A stretch of DNA of 64,000 nt from Curvibacter gracilis ATCC BAA-807 (GCF_000518645.1 NZ_KI912466.1:434988-498987); one strand, 5' to 3'. Positions 50,204 through 63,666 are shown, counted from the first letter of the stretch. A program made the numbers and translations. The notes: generated from the sequence alone by a model not told the origin.

Positions 50204-50473
50204 TCAGGCTGCAGGCAGCAGCTCGCTGACGCCGTAAAGCTGGGCCAGGGTGGCCAGCCGGGGGTGCAATCCCTGCACCGCAAAGGTCTTGCCCAGGGCC
50301 AGCGCCTCGCGCCGGCAACCCAGCAGCACCGCCAACGCCGATGAATCGAACACCGTGGTGGCCGAGGCATCGGCCACCACCTGGGGCTCCGCATGCCGGC
50401 GCAAGGTCTGCACCAGCATGCCCAGGCAAGCGCCGGCCTGGGCGTGGGTCAATTCGGCAGGCAGGACCAGCAC
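50204..50473 (-). CDS. mlaB: STAS-domain protein MlaB
   Basis: 89-residue cytoplasmic STAS-domain accessory subunit that stabilises the MlaFE complex. The core DSSALAVLLGCRREALALG stretch with the family Asp-Ser-Ser is visible near residue 43. The start is GTG two bases after the mlaC stop, giving MLVLPAELTHAQAG. The family is poorly conserved in sequence, so identity leans on operon position after mlaC. Confidence 0.88.
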   Translation of the reverse strand: MLVLPAELTHAQAGACLGMLVQTLRRHAEPQVVADASATTVFDSSALAVLLGCRREALALGKTFAVQGLHPRLATLAQLYGVSELLPAA

Positions 50474-50475
50474 GA

Positions 50476-51117
50476 TCAGCCCTTCTTGGCGTTGTTGGCC
50501 TTGTTGCGCTCGGTCAGCGTGGCGATCAGGCCGTCAATGCCCTTGGCATTGATTTCCTGGGCAAACTGACTGCGGTAGGTCTCGACCAGCCACACACCCA
50601 TGACGTTGAGGTTGTAGATCTTCCAGCCAGCGCCCACGCCCGGGGTCTTCTCGAGGCGGTAATCAAGCTGGATCGGATCCCCCTTGCCACGCACCTCGCT
50701 GCGCACGACCACATCGGTGTCGTCAGCAGCAGCGCGCAGCGGCTTGATGGAGATGGTCTGGTCCGACACCTGGGCCAGCGCGCCCGAATAGGTGCGCACC
50801 AGCAGGGTCTTGAATTCTTCCTGCAGACGGGCCTTCTGATCGGCCGTGGCCTGGCGCCAGGCCGGCCCCACCGCAGCGGCCGTCATGCGCGGGAAGTTCA
50901 CGTTGGGCATGATCTTGGTGTCGACCAGCGCGATCAGCTTGCCCGTGTCGCCGCCCTGGATGGCCTTGTCGGTCTTGATGGTGTCGAGCACGTCGGTGGA
51001 CAGCTGCTTGATCAGCGCATCGGGCGCCTCGTCGGCCGCCAAGGCCGTCAGGGGAAGCGCGAGAGACAGGGCGCTGGCCGCAGCCATCAGCCATGCGCCA
51101 AGAGTACGTCGTTGCAT
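50476..51117 (-). CDS. mlaC: Phospholipid-binding protein MlaC
   Basis: Periplasmic shuttle of the Mla system between outer-membrane MlaA and inner-membrane MlaFEDB. The 213-residue precursor has a clear signal peptide (MQRRTLGAWLMAAASALSLA, cut after ALA). The Tol-Tol (MlaC/Ttg2D) domain follows, with LIALVDTKIMPNVNFPRMTA and GVGAGWKIYNLNVMGVWLVETYR as hallmarks. It lies between mlaA and mlaB. Confidence 0.95.
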   Translation of the reverse strand: MQRRTLGAWLMAAASALSLALPLTALAADEAPDALIKQLSTDVLDTIKTDKAIQGGDTGKLIALVDTKIMPNVNFPRMTAAAVGPAWRQATADQKARLQEEFKTLLVRTYSGALAQVSDQTISIKPLRAAADDTDVVVRSEVRGKGDPIQLDYRLEKTPGVGAGWKIYNLNVMGVWLVETYRSQFAQEINAKGIDGLIATLTERNKANNAKKG

Positions 51118-51206
51118 AGAAATCCTTTCAAAGCGGCATCAGCCACGGGGTGATAACGGTTCAGACCTGGCGGCGGACGACAGACGGCCTGCTCGCCAGG
51201 TCAACC

Positions 51207-51974
51207 TCACGGAAGCGGTTCGGGCGGCAGCGCGCCATCGTCCTCGTCGGGACGGCCCCGGCCATGCAGGCGCTCGTTGTCGCGCAATTGCAGGTAGACG
51301 TCACGGGTGAAGGAATATTTGTCCAGCGCCGCTTCGTCGAGCACGCGGCTGGCCCCGAGCAGGTTGGAGCGGATCGACACCACACGCATGGCATACAGCG
51401 AGTTGCGGGTCGGCACGTGATCGATGTGGGTCACGACGTCGCCCTTCCAGATGATGGGTAGGGCCACGGTGTCACGCAGCGTGGACGGCCCCAGGATGGG
51501 CAGCACGATGTAGGGGCCGGTCGGCACACCGTAGCGCGCCAAGGTCTGACCGAAATCCTGCTTGTGCTGCTCGATCTGCATCTCGCTGGCGATGTCCAGC
51601 GTGCCACCCAGGCCGAAAATCGTGTTGAAGCCGAAACGCAAGGCCGTATCGGCCGAGCCTTTCAGGTCGAGCTGCAGCACGTTGTTGACGAAGGACCAGA
51701 CCTCGCCGAGGTTGGAGAAGAAATTGTTCACGCCGGTGCGCACCAGCGAGGGCGTCACCTCGCGGTAGGCGGTGGCCACGGGCTTGAACACCGCACCATC
51801 CACCGCATCATTGAAGCGGGACATGTCGCGGTTGAAGGGCTCCAGCGGATCGCGCGGGTTTTTACCCGGGCCGGCAGCACAGCCGGCCAGCACAGCCAAG
51901 ACCACCGCGGCCATGGCCAGGCGCAGCCATCCTCCGGCGCGGCTCAGATTCATGTTATTTCGATCGTCACTCAT
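51207..51974 (-). CDS. mlaA: Outer-membrane lipoprotein MlaA (VacJ)
   Basis: Outer-membrane lipoprotein that removes misplaced phospholipids from the outer leaflet. The 255-residue precursor has a lipobox L-A-G-C with Cys32, then PRDPLEPFNRDMSRFNDAVD, the family signature, and GPYIVLPILGPSTLRDTV near residue 150. The ATG at 51974 has GGAG upstream; a Met seven codons later is possible. In E. coli mlaA is unlinked; here it is inside the mla operon, which I recall as usual in betaproteobacteria. Confidence 0.95.
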   Translation of the reverse strand: MSDDRNNMNLSRAGGWLRLAMAAVVLAVLAGCAAGPGKNPRDPLEPFNRDMSRFNDAVDGAVFKPVATAYREVTPSLVRTGVNNFFSNLGEVWSFVNNVLQLDLKGSADTALRFGFNTIFGLGGTLDIASEMQIEQHKQDFGQTLARYGVPTGPYIVLPILGPSTLRDTVALPIIWKGDVVTHIDHVPTRNSLYAMRVVSIRSNLLGASRVLDEAALDKYSFTRDVYLQLRDNERLHGRGRPDEDDGALPPEPLP

Positions 51975-51976
51975 TT

Positions 51977-52465
51977 TTACTTTTTAGCTCCGTTGGCCGG
52001 GGTCGTGGGACCGTCTGCAGCCTTGCTGTACAGGAACTGGCTGATCAGGTTCTCCAGGACCACGGCCGATTGCGTTGTTCCGATCTTGTCGCCGGGGGCC
52101 AGGTTCTTCTCGTCGGCGCCCGCCTCGATACCGATGTATTGCTCACCCAGCAGGCCCGCCGTCAGGATCTTCAGCGAGCTGTCCTTGGGGAAGGCGTAGC
52201 GGTTTTCCAGGGCCAGGGCGACCTGGGCCTGGAAGGACTTGTCGTCGAAAACGATCGACTCCACACGCCCGACCACCACCCCGGCACTCTTGACCGCCGC
52301 CTTGGGCTTGAGCCCGCCGATATTGTCGAACTTCGCAGTGACCCTGTAGGTGGACTGGAAATTCAGGCTCAGCAGATTGGCCGACTGCAGGGCGAGAAAC
52401 ACCACTGCACCCAGACCCAGAAGCACAAACAGACCGACCCAGATATCATTTTTGGAGCGTTGCAC
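51977..52465 (-). CDS. mlaD: MCE-domain substrate-binding protein MlaD
   Basis: Inner-membrane-anchored MCE protein that forms a hexameric ring on MlaFEB and handles phospholipid. One span (DIWVGLFVLLGLGAVVFLALQ, near residues 6-26) is followed by the MCE domain including GGLKPKAAVKSAGVVVGRV and LLGEQYIGIEAG. The start is GTG with AAGGAGAG six bases upstream, giving MQRSKNDIWV and 162 residues. A longer frame beginning in the mlaE-mlaD gap lacks that signal. Confidence 0.94.
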   Translation of the reverse strand: MQRSKNDIWVGLFVLLGLGAVVFLALQSANLLSLNFQSTYRVTAKFDNIGGLKPKAAVKSAGVVVGRVESIVFDDKSFQAQVALALENRYAFPKDSSLKILTAGLLGEQYIGIEAGADEKNLAPGDKIGTTQSAVVLENLISQFLYSKAADGPTTPANGAKK

Positions 52466-52519
52466 AACACTCTCCTTTGCTACATCGAGGGACAGCCTGT
52501 CGGCCATCCCGGTTGAATC

Positions 52520-53302
52520 TCAAACACTGAACATCAGCGCGGTCAGGATGAAGTCCAGACCCAGCACGGCCAGCGACGCCACGACCACGGTGCGGGTGGT
52601 GGCGCGCGACACCCCTTCGGGTGTGGGCATGGCCTCAAAGCCTTGCAGCAAGGCCGTGAAGGTCACGGTGAAGCCGAACACCACGCTCTTGATCACGCCA
52701 TTGCCCACATCGGACCACACATCGACCCCGCCCTGCATCTGGCTCCAGAACGAACCCGAGTCGACACCGATCAGGGGCACGGCAATCACCCACCCACCGA
52801 TCACGCCCACCGCGCTGAACACGGCCGTGAGCAAGGGCAAGGTGATGACGCCCGCCCAGAAACGGGGCGCCAGGATGCGGCGCACCGGATCGACCGCCAT
52901 CATCTCCATGGCACTGAGCTGCTCGCCCGCCTTCATCAGGCCGATCTCCGCCGTGAGCGAGGTGCCCGCGCGGCCCGCAAACAGCAAGGCGGTGACCACC
53001 GGGCCCAGCTCACGCACCAGAGAGAGCGTGACCAGTTGGCCCAAGGCTTCGGACGAACCATAGCGCTGCAGGATGTTGAAGCCCTGCAGCCCCAGCACAA
53101 AGCCGATGAACAGGCCCGAGACCGCGATGATGGCCAGCGAATAGTTGCCCAGGAAATGGATCTGGTCACGCACCAGGCTGAAGCGGCGCATGCAGGCACC
53201 GAAATCGAGCACCAGGCGGGCAAACAGACGGGCGCCGTGGCCGATCCCGGCCAGTTGCCGGCGCGTGGCCAGCCCGACATCGGAAGGATTGAACCAGCTC
53301 AT
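52520..53302 (-). CDS. mlaE: Phospholipid ABC transporter permease MlaE
   Basis: 260-residue permease of the Mla inner-membrane complex. It shows the EFhelix/coupling region [27 protein letters not shown] near residues 92-118 and the [21 protein letters not shown] stretch. About five spans. The ATG overlaps the mlaF stop by 4 bases and mlaD follows after 54 bases. Confidence 0.96.
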   Translation of the reverse strand: MSWFNPSDVGLATRRQLAGIGHGARLFARLVLDFGACMRRFSLVRDQIHFLGNYSLAIIAVSGLFIGFVLGLQGFNILQRYGSSEALGQLVTLSLVRELGPVVTALLFAGRAGTSLTAEIGLMKAGEQLSAMEMMAVDPVRRILAPRFWAGVITLPLLTAVFSAVGVIGGWVIAVPLIGVDSGSFWSQMQGGVDVWSDVGNGVIKSVVFGFTVTFTALLQGFEAMPTPEGVSRATTRTVVVASLAVLGLDFILTALMFSV

Positions 53303-54123
53303 GCCCTGCCCTCCTGGCCGGGGCCAAAGTCATCGGCCACGCTGGGGCCCGGGTAATGGAAGCGCACCGGGCCCTCGGGCAGGGCGTTGACGAACTGGTG
53401 CACCAGCGGATCCTCGCTGTGCCGCACCTCGTCGGGCGTGCCCTGGGCCACGATGCGGCCATTGGCCAGCACGATCACCTTGTCGGCGATGTGAAAGGTT
53501 TCGTCGAGGTCGTGCGAGACGATGATGCTGGTCAGGCCCATGGCGTCGTTGAGCTCGCGGATCAAACGCGCCGCCGTGCCCAGCGAGATCGGGTCCAAGC
53601 CCGCAAAGGGCTCGTCATACATGACCAGTTCGGGGTCGAGCACGATGGCCCGCGCCAGCGCCACGCGCCGGGCCATGCCGCCCGAGACTTCGCTGGGCAT
53701 CAGGTCGCGGGCTCCGCGCAGGCCCACGGCATTGAGCTTCATCAGCACGATGTCGCGGATCAGGGCTTCGGGCATGTCGGTGTGCTCACGCAGCGGAAAG
53801 GCCACGTTGTCGAACACGCTGGAGTCGGTGAACAGCGCCCCGAACTGGAACAGCATGCCCATGCGGCGACGCACCTTGTACAGGCCCGCCAGATCCAGCT
53901 GGGCCACGTTCTGCCCATCGAAGCTCACCTCGCCTGCCTGAGGGCGTACCTGGCCGCCGATCAGGCGCAGCACGGTGGTCTTGCCACCACCGGAGGCGCC
54001 CATCAAGGCCGTGACCTTGCCGCGCGGAATCGTCAGCGAAACGCCGTCCAGGATGACCCGCTCCCCATACCCGAAGGTCAGGTCGCGCAATTCGACTAAA
54101 GAAGGGGTAGGTGTGGAAGACAT
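53299..54123 (-). CDS. mlaF: Phospholipid ABC transporter ATPase MlaF
   Basis: 274-residue ATPase of the MlaFEDB complex. Walker [10 protein letters not shown] lies at residues 42-50, signature [15 protein letters not shown] near 146, Walker [13 protein letters not shown] near 165, H-loop SHDLDE near 200. First gene of the mla-murA-his-tat train. TTGACC and TATGAT upstream, spaced 20 bp, are a weak promoter candidate. Confidence 0.96.
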   Translation of the reverse strand: MSSTPTPSLVELRDLTFGYGERVILDGVSLTIPRGKVTALMGASGGGKTTVLRLIGGQVRPQAGEVSFDGQNVAQLDLAGLYKVRRRMGMLFQFGALFTDSSVFDNVAFPLREHTDMPEALIRDIVLMKLNAVGLRGARDLMPSEVSGGMARRVALARAIVLDPELVMYDEPFAGLDPISLGTAARLIRELNDAMGLTSIIVSHDLDETFHIADKVIVLANGRIVAQGTPDEVRHSEDPLVHQFVNALPEGPVRFHYPGPSVADDFGPGQEGRA

Positions 54124-54211
54124 GAAGCAAAAACGCCGGACGGTGCCCGGCTGTTCTGAATCATAAAGGATCCGGGTGAACACTTGGTCAAGCCCGGATT
54201 GACCCTCAGAT

Positions 54212-54244
54212 ACAACAACGCTCCCACCAGGGGAGCGTTGTTGT
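54212..54244 (-). terminator. Hairpin terminator after gltD
   Basis: ACAACAACGCTCCC-ACCAG-GGGAGCGTTGTTGT is a perfect 14-bp stem with a 5-base loop, 38 bases after the gltD stop on the minus strand. The stem itself ends in a TTGTTGT tract, not a pure T run, but its length and location support transcript 3'-end formation before mlaF. Confidence 0.7.
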
Positions 54245-54281
54245 GCTACCCCGGTGCGACGGGGCCAGGCAAGGCCGGCGT

Positions 54282-55748
54282 TCAGCGCGGCAGATCGCTG
54301 AAGCCCATCAGGAACTCGTCCACGGCGCGGGCGGCCTGACGGCCTTCGCGGATGGCCCAGACCACCAGCGACTGGCCGCGTCGCATGTCGCCTGCGGCGA
54401 AGACCTTGGCCACGTTGGTGGCGTATCCACCGGTGAACTCGGTGCTGGCCTTGGCATTGCCACGGGCGTCCTTGTCGACACCGAAGCCGTCCAGGATGGT
54501 GGCCACCGGGTTCACAAAACCCATGGCGAGCAGCACCAGATCGGCCTTGTACTCTTTCTCGGTGCCCGGGATCTCGACCAGCTTGCCGTCCTTGAATTCG
54601 ACATGCACGGTCTTCAGGCCGGTGACCTTGCCCTTTTCGCCGATGAACTCCTTGGTGGAGATGGCGAACTCGCGGGTGCAGCCTTCGTCGTGGCTGGAGC
54701 TGGTGCGCAGCTTCAGCGGCCAGTAAGGCCAGGTCAGCGGACGGTTTTCCACTTCGGGCGGCTGGGGCATGACCTCGAACTGGGTCACACTGGCCGCGCC
54801 ATGGCGGTTGCTGGTGCCCACGCAGTCGCTGCCGGTGTCGCCGCCACCGATCACGATGACATGCTTGCCATCGGCGCGCAGCTGGCCCTTGAGCTTGTCG
54901 CCGGCATTGACCTTGTTCTGCTGGGGCAGGAATTCCATCGCGAAATGGATACCGTCCAGATCGCGGCCCGGCACCGGCAGATCGCGCGACTGCTCAGAGC
55001 CGCCCGTCAACAGCACGGCGTCGAAGTCTTTCTTGAGTTGCTCGGGGCTGATGGTTTCCTTGGCCCAATTGGTGACCTTGGAGCCTTCGGGCATCTTGCC
55101 CACCAGCACGCTGGTGCGGATGGTCACGCCTTCGGCCTCCAGCTGCTTGGCGCGGCGGTCGATGTGCGACTTCTCCATCTTGAAGTCAGGGATGCCGTAG
55201 CGCAGCAGGCCACCGATGCGGTCGTTCTTCTCGAACAGGGTCACGTCGTGACCGGCGCGGGCCAACTGCTGGGCCGCGGCCATGCCGGCCGGGCCGGAGC
55301 CCACGACCGCCACTTTCTTACCGGTCTTGTGCTTGGCCGGACGCGGCTGCACCCAACCCTCGGCCCAGGCGCGGTCGATGATCGCGTGCTCGATCGACTT
55401 GATGCCCACGGCGTCGTCGTTCACGTTCAGCGTGCAGGCCGCCTCGCAGGGGGCGGGGCAGATGCGGCCGGTGAACTCGGGGAAGTTGTTGGTGCTGTGC
55501 AGCACTTCGATGGCGTTTTGCCAATCGCCGCGGTACACGAGGTCGTTGAAGTCCGGAATGATGTTGTTGACCGGACAGCCGTTGTTGCAGAAGGGCGTGC
55601 CGCAATCCATGCAGCGCGCGCCTTGCACCTTGGCTTGCGACTCGTCCAGGCCGACGACGAATTCCTTGTAATGCTTCAGGCGCTCGGCAACGGGCTTGTA
55701 GCCCTCTTCGATGCGCTCAAATTCCATGAAGCCAGTGACTTTTCCCAT
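54282..55748 (-). CDS. gltD: Glutamate synthase small subunit GltD
   Basis: FAD and NADPH-binding subunit that passes electrons to GltB. The 488-residue protein has N-terminal 4Fe-4S cysteine clusters ([14 protein letters not shown] near residue 47, and CPAPCEAAC near 95). An FAD-binding [19 protein letters not shown] motif follows near 150, and NADPH-binding [19 protein letters not shown] near 290. It lies 35 bases after gltB. Confidence 0.97.
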   Translation of the reverse strand: MGKVTGFMEFERIEEGYKPVAERLKHYKEFVVGLDESQAKVQGARCMDCGTPFCNNGCPVNNIIPDFNDLVYRGDWQNAIEVLHSTNNFPEFTGRICPAPCEAACTLNVNDDAVGIKSIEHAIIDRAWAEGWVQPRPAKHKTGKKVAVVGSGPAGMAAAQQLARAGHDVTLFEKNDRIGGLLRYGIPDFKMEKSHIDRRAKQLEAEGVTIRTSVLVGKMPEGSKVTNWAKETISPEQLKKDFDAVLLTGGSEQSRDLPVPGRDLDGIHFAMEFLPQQNKVNAGDKLKGQLRADGKHVIVIGGGDTGSDCVGTSNRHGAASVTQFEVMPQPPEVENRPLTWPYWPLKLRTSSSHDEGCTREFAISTKEFIGEKGKVTGLKTVHVEFKDGKLVEIPGTEKEYKADLVLLAMGFVNPVATILDGFGVDKDARGNAKASTEFTGGYATNVAKVFAAGDMRRGQSLVVWAIREGRQAARAVDEFLMGFSDLPR

Positions 55749-55783
55749 GATGTCTGAGTCCTTGATTCGTTTGGTCGGTCGGA

Positions 55784-60559
<4,776 letters not shown>

Positions 60560-60589
60560 GGCATGTCCTGATCTGGGGGGCCAGTCGCT

Positions 60590-60612
60590 GGGCCTGCCTG
60601 CAAAGGCAGGGC
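60590..60612 (-). other. Hairpin in the gltB 5' leader
   Basis: CCTGCCT-GCAA-AGGCAGG forms a 7-bp perfect stem with a 4-base loop, about 30 bases upstream of the gltB ATG and downstream of its promoter. It may affect translation or be an attenuator; no alternate structure is obvious. Confidence 0.4.
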
Positions 60613-60652
60613 CGGCGCGACCCGGGTTACACGATATTTCGCGGGGAAGCGA

Positions 60653-60681
60653 AGGATAGTGCAGTGCAATAAAAATGCCAA
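60653..60681 (-). promoter_or_regulatory. gltBD promoter
   Basis: On the minus strand TTGGCA (5/6 to -35) and TATCCT (4/6 to -10) are separated by 17 bp. The leader would be about 85-90 bases. Confidence 0.5.
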
Positions 60682-60688
60682 GAAAATT

Positions 60689-60751
60689 AAATTGGGGTCA
60701 GATACCAATTTAAAAATCAGACATTTCCCAATCAATTAATTGGGGACAGAT
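60689..60751. repeat. Two REP-like AATTGGGG(T/A)CAGAT repeats beside a RAYT-like gene
   Basis: AATTGGGGTCAGAT at 60690-60703 and AATTGGGGACAGAT at 60738-60751 are direct copies differing at one base. Each lies in a small inverted repeat: AAATTGG...CCAATTT around the first, and CCAAT...ATTGG ahead of the second. The stretch is AT-rich, unlike its surroundings. TTGGGGTCAGA-type sequences commonly flank REP-associated transposase genes (recalled, not searched). Confidence 0.65.
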
Positions 60752-60759
60752 TGAATACG

Positions 60760-61462
60760 TCAGGGCGCCGTCTTGCGCGGCCCCGGCGGGCGCCCTGCCG
60801 GCACCCGGGTCAGGCGACGCTCCGCCTGGGGCTGCAGCTTCTGAACAAAGGCCGCATCACCCAACACCCAACCATGCTGGGTGGCCTGGCCCAAAGCCTG
60901 CAGATCGGCTGCTGAAACCCCTTCAGCCACCTTGCCGGCATAGGCCGCCTCACGCGCAAAAGGTGTGTTGCCCAGTTGCCAGTAGACAGGATGGGCCACC
61001 AGGCGGCGATCGGCCTGGCGCCCAATGTGGTGCTGGTGGCTGGACCAGTCGTAGGCCTGGGGCTCGGCGACCAGGCCTTCGCGCACCGGCATGGTGTCCA
61101 TGCTCACCATGCAGGGGATCAGGTAGCGCTCGGGTTGCAGCACGGTGGAACGGTAGCGCCCTTCCCACAGCGTGCCGCTGCGCCCATGGCGCAGGTTGAA
61201 CTGGCGGGTGTATTTGCGCCCCACCGCCTGCATGAAGCGCGACAGGCTGTCGGCGGCGGCCGGGGTCAGCAGCAACTGCACGCCCTGCGGCAACAGCACC
61301 CAGGCATGCAGCGCCACCCCGCACTCGGGGGGCATAGGTGTTGAGCGCCTCCAGCCACTCACGTCGGTCCACGTCGTCGACAAACACCGCCTGGCCATTG
61401 TTGCCACGCAGCAGCACATGGTGCGGCAGGCCCGGGATGGACAGGCGAGGCAGGCGGGCCAT
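60760..61462 (-). pseudogene. REP-associated tyrosine transposase-like (RAYT/Y1_Tnp) gene, frameshifted and lacking catalytic residues
   Basis: Frame one gives the family N-terminus (MARLPRLSIPGLPHHVLLRGNN) to residue 43. The rest of the domain (HAWVLLPQ, FMQAVGRKYTRQFNLRHGRSGTLWEGRY, MPVREGLVAEP, DWSS) and a full-length C-terminus continue in another frame. The switch falls at six Cs on the coding strand (61327-61332); five would restore one 233-residue protein. The usual NHVHLL (HUH) site reads QGVQLL and the catalytic YIELNPVR reads SMDTMPVR. Even the repaired protein should not nick DNA. Sequencing error at the homopolymer is possible. Confidence 0.8.
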
Positions 61463-61480
61463 GAGGGGGGCTCGCGCCGC

Positions 61481-62383
61481 TCAGGCGGGCAAGGGGTAAC
61501 GGCTGGCCTGCAGGGCCTCCAGGCCGAACTCGGCCAGCAAGGCCTGCAGACGCTCGGCCGCGCTGCGCTTCTTCTGGCCGGTGTAGCGGGCCAGGATCAG
61601 CTCGTTCTTCATGCTGTGCTCCCAGCCCACCAGTTCAGTGACAGTGACCTGGTAGCCACAGGCCTCCAGGTACAGACAGCGCAACACATTGGTGATCTGG
61701 CTGCCCATTTCACGGGTGTGCAACGGGTGCCGCCACAGCTCGGCCAGTGGGGTGCGCGACAGGGACAAGGCCTTGCTCTCGCGCAGGCAACTGGCCACCT
61801 CGGCCTGGCAACAGGGCACCAGCACCATGAAGCGGGCCTTTTTCTGCAGCCCGAAGGCGATGGCGTCGTCGGTGGCCGTGTCGCAGGCATGCAAGGCGGT
61901 GACCACATCGATCTGCTCGGGCAGGCGCTGGTCGGTGGTGGCCTCGGCCACAGTGGTGTTGACGAAGGCCATGCGATCAAAACCCAGGCGCTGCGCCAGG
62001 TCCTGCGAGCGCTGCACCAGCTCGGCCCGGGTTTCCACCCCATAGATGTGCCCGCGCCCCAGCGCTTTGAAGTACAGGTCGTAGATGATGAAGCCCAGGT
62101 AGGACTTGCCGGCGCCGTGGTCCGCCAGCGTGGGGCCTTGCTCGGACGCGGGCAGCTCTTGCAGTAGCTTCTCGATGAACTGGAACAGGTGGTAGACCTG
62201 CTTGAGCTTGCGGCGCGAGTCCTGGTTCAGTCGCCCCTCACGGGTGAGGATGTGGAGCTCCTTGAGCAGCTCGATCGACTGCCCGGGCTTGAGCTCGGCC
62301 GCCAGCGCGGCATCGGCGTCCACCACCGGCTTGCCCCCCTTTTTCGGGCGGGAGGCGTTGGCGTTCGGGGGTTTTTGGGTCAT
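61481..62383 (-). CDS. Class I SAM-dependent methyltransferase (Methyltransf_32-like)
   Basis: 300-residue protein. The SAM-binding motif reads LADHGAGKSYLGFIIYDLYF near residue 86, followed by VYGVE-type acidic loop GVETR near 116. The VVTALHACDTATDDAIAFGLQ and FMVLVPCCQAEVA stretches match the Methyltransf_32 pattern seen in some RNA-modifying methyltransferases. The N-terminus is basic and disordered. Substrate unknown. Its start overlaps the end of the DUF1415 gene by 4 bases. Confidence 0.83.
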   Translation of the reverse strand: MTQKPPNANASRPKKGGKPVVDADAALAAELKPGQSIELLKELHILTREGRLNQDSRRKLKQVYHLFQFIEKLLQELPASEQGPTLADHGAGKSYLGFIIYDLYFKALGRGHIYGVETRAELVQRSQDLAQRLGFDRMAFVNTTVAEATTDQRLPEQIDVVTALHACDTATDDAIAFGLQKKARFMVLVPCCQAEVASCLRESKALSLSRTPLAELWRHPLHTREMGSQITNVLRCLYLEACGYQVTVTELVGWEHSMKNELILARYTGQKKRSAAERLQALLAEFGLEALQASRYPLPA

Positions 62384-62952
62384 GGGGTTTCCGGGCTGGC
62401 GCCCACATTCAGGGCGGCCCAGCCGTCGTGGCCGAGTTTTTCCAGGGTTTCAATGTTGCGTTCGTAAATCATTTCCGCCTCGGGGAAGACGGCCACCGCG
62501 CGGTCAATGCTGGCTTCACGCAACAGGTGCAAGGTGGGGTACGGCCCGCGGTTGGTGCAGTTGCTGATGTCGTCCGCCTGGGTGCCGGCAAACTGGAACA
62601 GCGGGTGGAAGCTGGCCACCTGCAGGATGCCATCAAGCTCCAGCGACTCCAGCACCTCGTCGGCCAGGGCACAAAAGTCGTTGAAATCGAGAAAATCGGC
62701 CAGTGCATTGGGCATGACCAGCAAGGTGGTGTCGCGCAGCTCGGGGTCGGCGTCGGCCAGGGCCTGCAGCTCGGTGGCCACCGTGGCCAGCAAGGCCTGC
62801 GCATCGGTGCTGAAGTCGACCACGTAGTGCACCTGGTTCTTCACATGCACCGATTTGGCAAACGGGCACAGGTTCAGGCCGATGACGGCCCGCTCCAGCC
62901 AGCGCCGGGTATCAGCCACCACCTGTTCACGGCGGGTTTCAAGGGAATTCAT
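62380..62952 (-). CDS. DUF1415 family protein
   Basis: 190-residue soluble protein of the DUF1415 family, recognised from WLERAVIGLNLCPFAKSV near residue 18, DFLDFNDFCALADEVLE, and the C-terminal SFHPLFQFAGTQADDISNCTNRGPYPTLHLLREASI. The conserved CPF and HPxxQF motifs suggest a metal or catalytic site, but no function is established. It overlaps both neighbours by 4 bases, so all three are translationally coupled. Confidence 0.88.
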   Translation of the reverse strand: MNSLETRREQVVADTRRWLERAVIGLNLCPFAKSVHVKNQVHYVVDFSTDAQALLATVATELQALADADPELRDTTLLVMPNALADFLDFNDFCALADEVLESLELDGILQVASFHPLFQFAGTQADDISNCTNRGPYPTLHLLREASIDRAVAVFPEAEMIYERNIETLEKLGHDGWAALNVGASPETP

Positions 62953-63596
62953 AAAAAGGCTCCGGCCTGGCCGACGATGAGGCGGGCCAGTTCGTCCAGC
63001 AGGACGCTGTTGATGCGTTGCACCGGGTGGCGCACCTGCGCCACCTCGAAGCCACGCAGGTTGGCGGCGCGGAAATGGACCTCGCCCGCCTCATGATCGG
63101 CCGTGGCGCGCACGCTGCCAAAGGCCTGGGTCTGGTAATCGAAACGCAGTGCCAGCAGGCTGCTCTTCTCGGGGTGGCGCACTTCGTGCCGCTCATGCCG
63201 GATCTGGCCCAGCGAGAGCCGGTGGGTGACCCGCTCCAGATCGGGTGGAAAGTTGACGCTGACCGAGGTGGCCAGGGGCTTGCCCTCGCGCGGGTTGATG
63301 ATCCAGCCCAGGGACACGTGGTCGTACACCTCGCGGTTCATCCAGAACTTCTTGCGCGCATCGGAGCGGAAATCCATCAGGCACATCTCGGGCCAGGCCT
63401 GACGGTTGTCCAGCGACAGCGTGGGGCCCGGCGGCACGATCACATTGAGCTGCCGCGCCAATTCATTGAAGTAGCGCCAGATGGTCTCGCAGGCCTGCTC
63501 GGTTTGCGCGATGCGGCCGGCCAGATCCTGCTGCTGGGTGCTGCGCTGGCTTTGCAGGGCGTTGGCCTGGGATTTGAGTTGGTCGAGAAAACTCAC
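62949..63596 (-). CDS. Conserved protein of unknown function
   Basis: A 215-residue soluble protein starting at a GTG (MSFLDQLKSQANALQ) with an N-terminal coiled-coil-like helix to about residue 45, then a mixed alpha/beta region. Notable stretches are MCLMDFRSDARKKFWMNREVYDHVSLGW and the C-terminal LLDELARLIVGQ. An in-frame ATG 17 codons upstream is possible but gives unsupported sequence. I recall close relatives in Comamonadaceae with the same start and no assigned role. First of the coupled trio with DUF1415 and the methyltransferase. Confidence 0.78.
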   Translation of the reverse strand: MSFLDQLKSQANALQSQRSTQQQDLAGRIAQTEQACETIWRYFNELARQLNVIVPPGPTLSLDNRQAWPEMCLMDFRSDARKKFWMNREVYDHVSLGWIINPREGKPLATSVSVNFPPDLERVTHRLSLGQIRHERHEVRHPEKSSLLALRFDYQTQAFGSVRATADHEAGEVHFRAANLRGFEVAQVRHPVQRINSVLLDELARLIVGQAGAFL

Positions 63597-63666
63597 CGTT
63601 TCACCGTGATAGGGCAGAGCCGACCATTTTAGGGTGCCGGCCCGCATGCAGGCGGCAATCCCGACT

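Noticed and set aside
60760-61462. Intact IS200/IS605-type insertion sequence
   Set aside because: No flanking element ends or partner gene are visible, the reading frame is broken and catalytic residues are missing. It is better described as a RAYT-like remnant.
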